DNA of 64,000 nt from Rebecca billardiae RCC1528 (lineage: Eukaryota; Haptophyta), in contig OZ251228.1 of the NCBI GenBank assembly GCA_965240325.2, forward strand, positions 2,108,001 through 2,172,000, read 5' to 3'. The position numbers and the translations under genes were made by a program. Positions 61,001-64,000 of the stretch are shown piece by piece. The notes beneath the pieces were generated by a model, which did no database searches, was not told the origin of the DNA, and worked only from the letters and a program-made list of their open reading frames with translations. Positions within the stretch are counted from its first letter, which is position 1. Each line of letters begins with the position of its first letter.

Positions 61001-64000
61001 AGGCGCGCTCTGCGCGAGGGTGATGGCTGCAGCTCAGACCCGCCGCGAGCGCCCGCCGCCGCCGTCGTCTCCTCCAGGGCGGCCGCGCTCAGGCCGCGCG
61101 GGCGCATGGGCGCGCCGAGCACCAGCGCGCCATCGGCCGCGGCAGCGCCGCCGCTCCCACCGCCATCGCCGCCGGGCACCCGCCCGCGCCGCGGCGCGTC
61201 CCGCCCGAGCAGCTGCTCCAGCTCGTCGTGCACCTCGGCGCACACGCGCGCGGCCGTGTGCACGTCTGCACCAAACGCCTCCCGGACGAGGGAGACGAGC
61301 GCGGCGTCCTGCGCGCTGGGCGAGCCGGGGACGTCGTCGAGCGCGTCGCTGAACATGGCGCGCAGCGCCTCGAGCCCGTCCGCCGCCTTCGGCAGCCGCA
61401 GGATCAGCGAGATGAACGACTTCTGCCCGGACTCGCGCCGCTTGGCCGCCGCGAGCGCCGTCGCCTGGCGGCGCCGGACGCCGGGCGACGCGTGCGCGGC
61501 CGCGCCGGCCGCGCCGCCGCGCCGCCTGCCCTGCAGCGAGGAGACGCTGCCGCGCCGCCGCGCGGGCACGCGCGCGTCGAGCGGCGCGCCCGCCGCCACT
61601 TCCTGCCGCTCCGGCTGCTGCGCGCCCGCCGAGAGCGTGGACGGCGCGGCTGAGAGCGAGCCATGCACCGGAGCTGCACCTGGAAGCTGAAGCAGCATGG
61701 CCGCCGCCGGAGCGCCGCCGCTGCCGTCGAGCGGCGGGCGCGCGAGCGCGGCCCCGCCCGCGCCCGGCGTGGCGAGCGGGTGCACGCGCCCGCCCGTCGC
61801 GCGCTCGGCCGCCGCCTCGACCGCACCCGCGCCCGCCGCCCGTCCGAGCCCGTCGGCGTGCGCCCTGCCGCCCTCCGCGGGCGCCGCGCCGTCGGCCGGG
61901 CTATCCGTGCTGTCCGCTGAGCGCCGGCTGCGGCGCGAGCCCCGCGAGGGGCGGTCGGAGCGCGCCGAGCGGCGCTGCGTGCGCTGCTCCCCGTGGCGCA
62001 GCTCCTCCTCGAACCCGCTCAGGTCGCGCTCGTCGTCGTCCGAGTCCTCCGCGCCGAGCACGGCCCGGTCGTCCTCGGCCGCGTACACCTGCACCCAGCG
62101 CGGCACGGCCTCGCCCAGCTTGCGGCACAACGGCTCAAACGAGCCGACCAGCTTGGCGACGTCGGAGATGAGCGACTCGAAGGCGACGCCGATCGCGCGC
62201 TTCGCCTGCTGCGACTCGCGCGCGAGCGCCTTCCGCCGCACCGAGCGCACCTGCAGCTGCCGCTCGAGCTCGTACACCGACAGCGCGCGCGCCTTGGCCA
62301 GGTCCGCGTCGAGCGCGCCCGACGCGGCGACCGCCGCGGGCAGCGTGCCGCCGTGCGCGAGCAGCAGCGCGGCGACCTCGTACGAGTGCTGCAGCGCGTC
62401 GACGAGCGGCGTGTTGCCCCACCGGTCCTTCGCGTTCACGTCCGCGCGCGCCGAGATCAGGTAGTCCACGGCGGACACCGAGCCGGCGCACGCCGCGAGG
62501 TGGAGCGCGGTGCGCGCGTCGTAGTCGCCCGCGTCCACGTCCAGCCCGCAGTGCACGAGCAGCCGCAGCCGGCCGATGTCGCCCGAGCCCGCGGACTCGC
62601 ACAGCCGCTCGGCGGAGGCCTCCTCGCTCGGCCGGCTGCCCGCGTCGTACAGCAGGTCGGTCACCAGCGCGCGCGAGTTCGTCATCGCGTCGTCCACCGG
62701 CGTGCGCCCCCAGCGGTCCTTGACGTTCACGTCGGCCAGCCGGCTGACGAGAAACTCGACCACGCGCACGTTGCCCTCGGCCGCGGCGAGGTGGAGCGCG
62801 GTGCGCCGGTCGTAGTCGCCCGCGTTGATCTCGAGGCCGTGCGAGAGGAGCGTCGCGATGTAGGTCACGTCGCCCGCCGACGCGGCGTTGCACAGCGCCG
62901 CCGCGGGCTGCTCGAGCTCGAGCTGCGCGCCGCGCTCGCGCAGCGCGGCCGCGACCGCCTCGTGCCTGCCCGACACGGCGTCCTTGATCGGCGCGCCGCC
63001 CCACCGGTCGGTGACGGTGGGGTTGGCGCCGAGGTCGCACAGCAGCTCGACGACCTTGACGTTGCCCTCGGCCGCCGCGAGGTGCAGCGTCGTCCGCCCG
63101 TCGTAGTCCGCCGCGTCGAGGTCGAGCCCCGACTGCGCGAGCGTGCGCACCGTCTCGACGTCGCCCTCGGACGCCGCGTACGTCATCTGCGACAGCGAGT
63201 CCTCGTTGCGCCGCAGGATGGCGTCGCGCACCGTCTGCCGCAGCCGCTCGAAGTCGTCCGCCTCGGACGAGTCGGCGCCGGCGGCGGGCGAGCTGCCGCC
63301 GGCCGCGCCGCCGGCGCCGCCGCCGCCGCCGCCGCGCGGCTGCTGCTGCGCGCTCAGGTCGTTGCCCGCCTTGTCGAGCGCCACGTGCCTTAGCATGTTG
63401 GAGAGCACCACCTCCGCCTGCTCGGGGAAGGCGTCGAGGATCTCGTCGTACGCGCCGCGCGTGAGGAGGAGGAGCGTGACGTCGCCCACGCCGGTGGCGG
63501 AGACGGTGTGCGGCTGGACGATGCCGAGGAAGAAGGAGAACTCGCCCACGACCGCGCTCTCGCCCACGTCCGAGCGGATCGTCGCGATGTGCACGTCCGC
63601 GGCGCGCACGTGCAGCGAGCCGGAGCGGCAGAAGAGCAGCTCGCGCGTGCCGTCGCCCTGCTTCCACAGCACCTCGTTGGGCATGACGTGGCGCTCCTTG
63701 AGCGCGATCACGACCTCGTTGAGGAACTGCGGCGCGGCGCCCTTGAACACCCACGCCGCCTCGATGTGCCGGCGGTACTGCGCCGACGCGACGCGCACCT
63801 TGAGCGAGTGCGGCAGCTGGCCAAACACGTGCGCGTGCGCCGACGACGCCTTTGAGTTTTGAAACTCAAAGTACGCGTGCAGCGCGCGCGCGAGCCGGGC
63901 GGGCAGCTTGCGCGCGCGCGCGTACTCGTCCACCGCGCGGAGCAGGTCCTTGTACCGCGCCGTCCCCTCGTCCGTGCGGAAGAGGTAGTGGAAGAGCGTG
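55001..64000 (-). CDS. Giant tandem cyclic-nucleotide-binding/ankyrin ion channel, 5' end outside the window
   Basis: Reverse-strand exons 64000-56215 (open at the window edge), 56081-55971, 55857-55669 and 55465-55001 join in phase to about 2,849 residues; introns are 133, 113 and 203 bp. From the N-side: a C-linker (KLPARLARALHAYFEF), a cNMP-binding domain, about six ankyrin repeats (DYDGRTTLHLAAAEGNVKVV type), then about 900 residues of disordered Ser/Gly/Ala/Arg-rich sequence with short ordered islands. A complete six-helix channel follows (about 58800-57980), its S4 reading TRLLRLVAARDLLHAYARW and its pore SVITTLGLVQPPS instead of T-x-G-Y-G-D. Then come a second C-linker and CNBD, and a second ankyrin block. 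The last three exons are charged helices without a known domain. The first CNBD/ankyrin unit implies another pore beyond the window. Channel family certain; selectivity unknown. Confidence 0.88.

Overview
The window looks like nuclear DNA of a GC-rich eukaryotic alga with a secondary (red-lineage) plastid. A haptophyte is my best guess; a GC-rich stramenopile alga is the alternative. Support: (i) genes are monocistronic, alternate in strand and carry short GT-AG spliceosomal introns (113 to 355 bp) that nearly all begin GTGCG; (ii) a sigma-70 factor with a signal peptide plus transit-like leader, and a twin-arginine thylakoid-lumen precursor, are nuclear encoded; (iii) protein families are eukaryotic (calpain, cNMP/ankyrin ion channel, COPI-associated protein, pepsin-type protease, S28 peptidase). 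Coding DNA is extremely GC-rich, so every real gene casts long shadow ORFs on other frames. Intergenic DNA is more AT-rich and repeat-laden.

Layout. 1-2.5 kb: 3' part of a coiled-coil gene. 2.7-8.5 kb: nested repeats (a tandem element pair, a TA-flanked MITE, a 2-kb TIR element, TA microsatellites). 8.7-9.4 kb: UPF0548/DUF1990 gene (-). 9.7-11.0 kb: minisatellites. 11.5-13.1 kb: a foldback element with 601-bp arms, abutting a rhodopsin-histidine kinase gene (13.1-16.6 kb, +). 16.7-19.8 kb: duplicated, insertion-bearing repeats. 19.9-20.9 kb: sulfotransferase (+). 23.7-26.1 kb: six-exon 2OG-Fe(II) dioxygenase (-), divergent from a COPI-associated/TVP15-like membrane protein (26.3-27.7 kb, +). 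28.2-29.4 kb: pepsin-like protease (+). 29.8-30.7 kb: prolyl-4-hydroxylase-like protein (-). 31-32.9 kb: purine tract and a 216-bp minisatellite. 33.7-35.4 kb: plastid sigma factor (+). 37.3-40.3 kb: calpain with GRF finger, UIMs and SIMs (-), divergent from a thylakoid-lumen protein (40.5-41.2 kb, +). 41.7-44.0 kb: second foldback element with 1,027-bp arms and 9-bp target duplications, just upstream of an MFS transporter (44.1-45.9 kb, +). 46.1-48.1 kb: double 2OG dioxygenase (-), divergent from an SGNH hydrolase (48.3-49.5 kb, +). 49.8-50.9 kb: EF-hand protein (-), divergent from a PC-esterase/TBL-like protein (51.1-52.4 kb, +). 52.9-54.3 kb: S28 prolyl carboxypeptidase (-). 55.0-64.0 kb: a giant cyclic-nucleotide-binding/ankyrin channel (-), open at its 5' end.

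There is no operon logic. Themes are secretory-pathway chemistry (four 2OG dioxygenase domains, a sulfotransferase, two SGNH-type esterases, two peptidases, a COPI-associated protein), plastid maintenance, and signalling by light, calcium and cyclic nucleotides. The most unusual items are the rhodopsin-PAS-kinase-receiver-HPt-like fusion, the GRF-calpain-UIM-SIM protease, the double CNBD/ankyrin channel with a non-GYG filter, and the two near-perfect foldback elements sitting at gene starts. Exon structures were derived by reading frames, phase and splice motifs by eye; no database search was possible.
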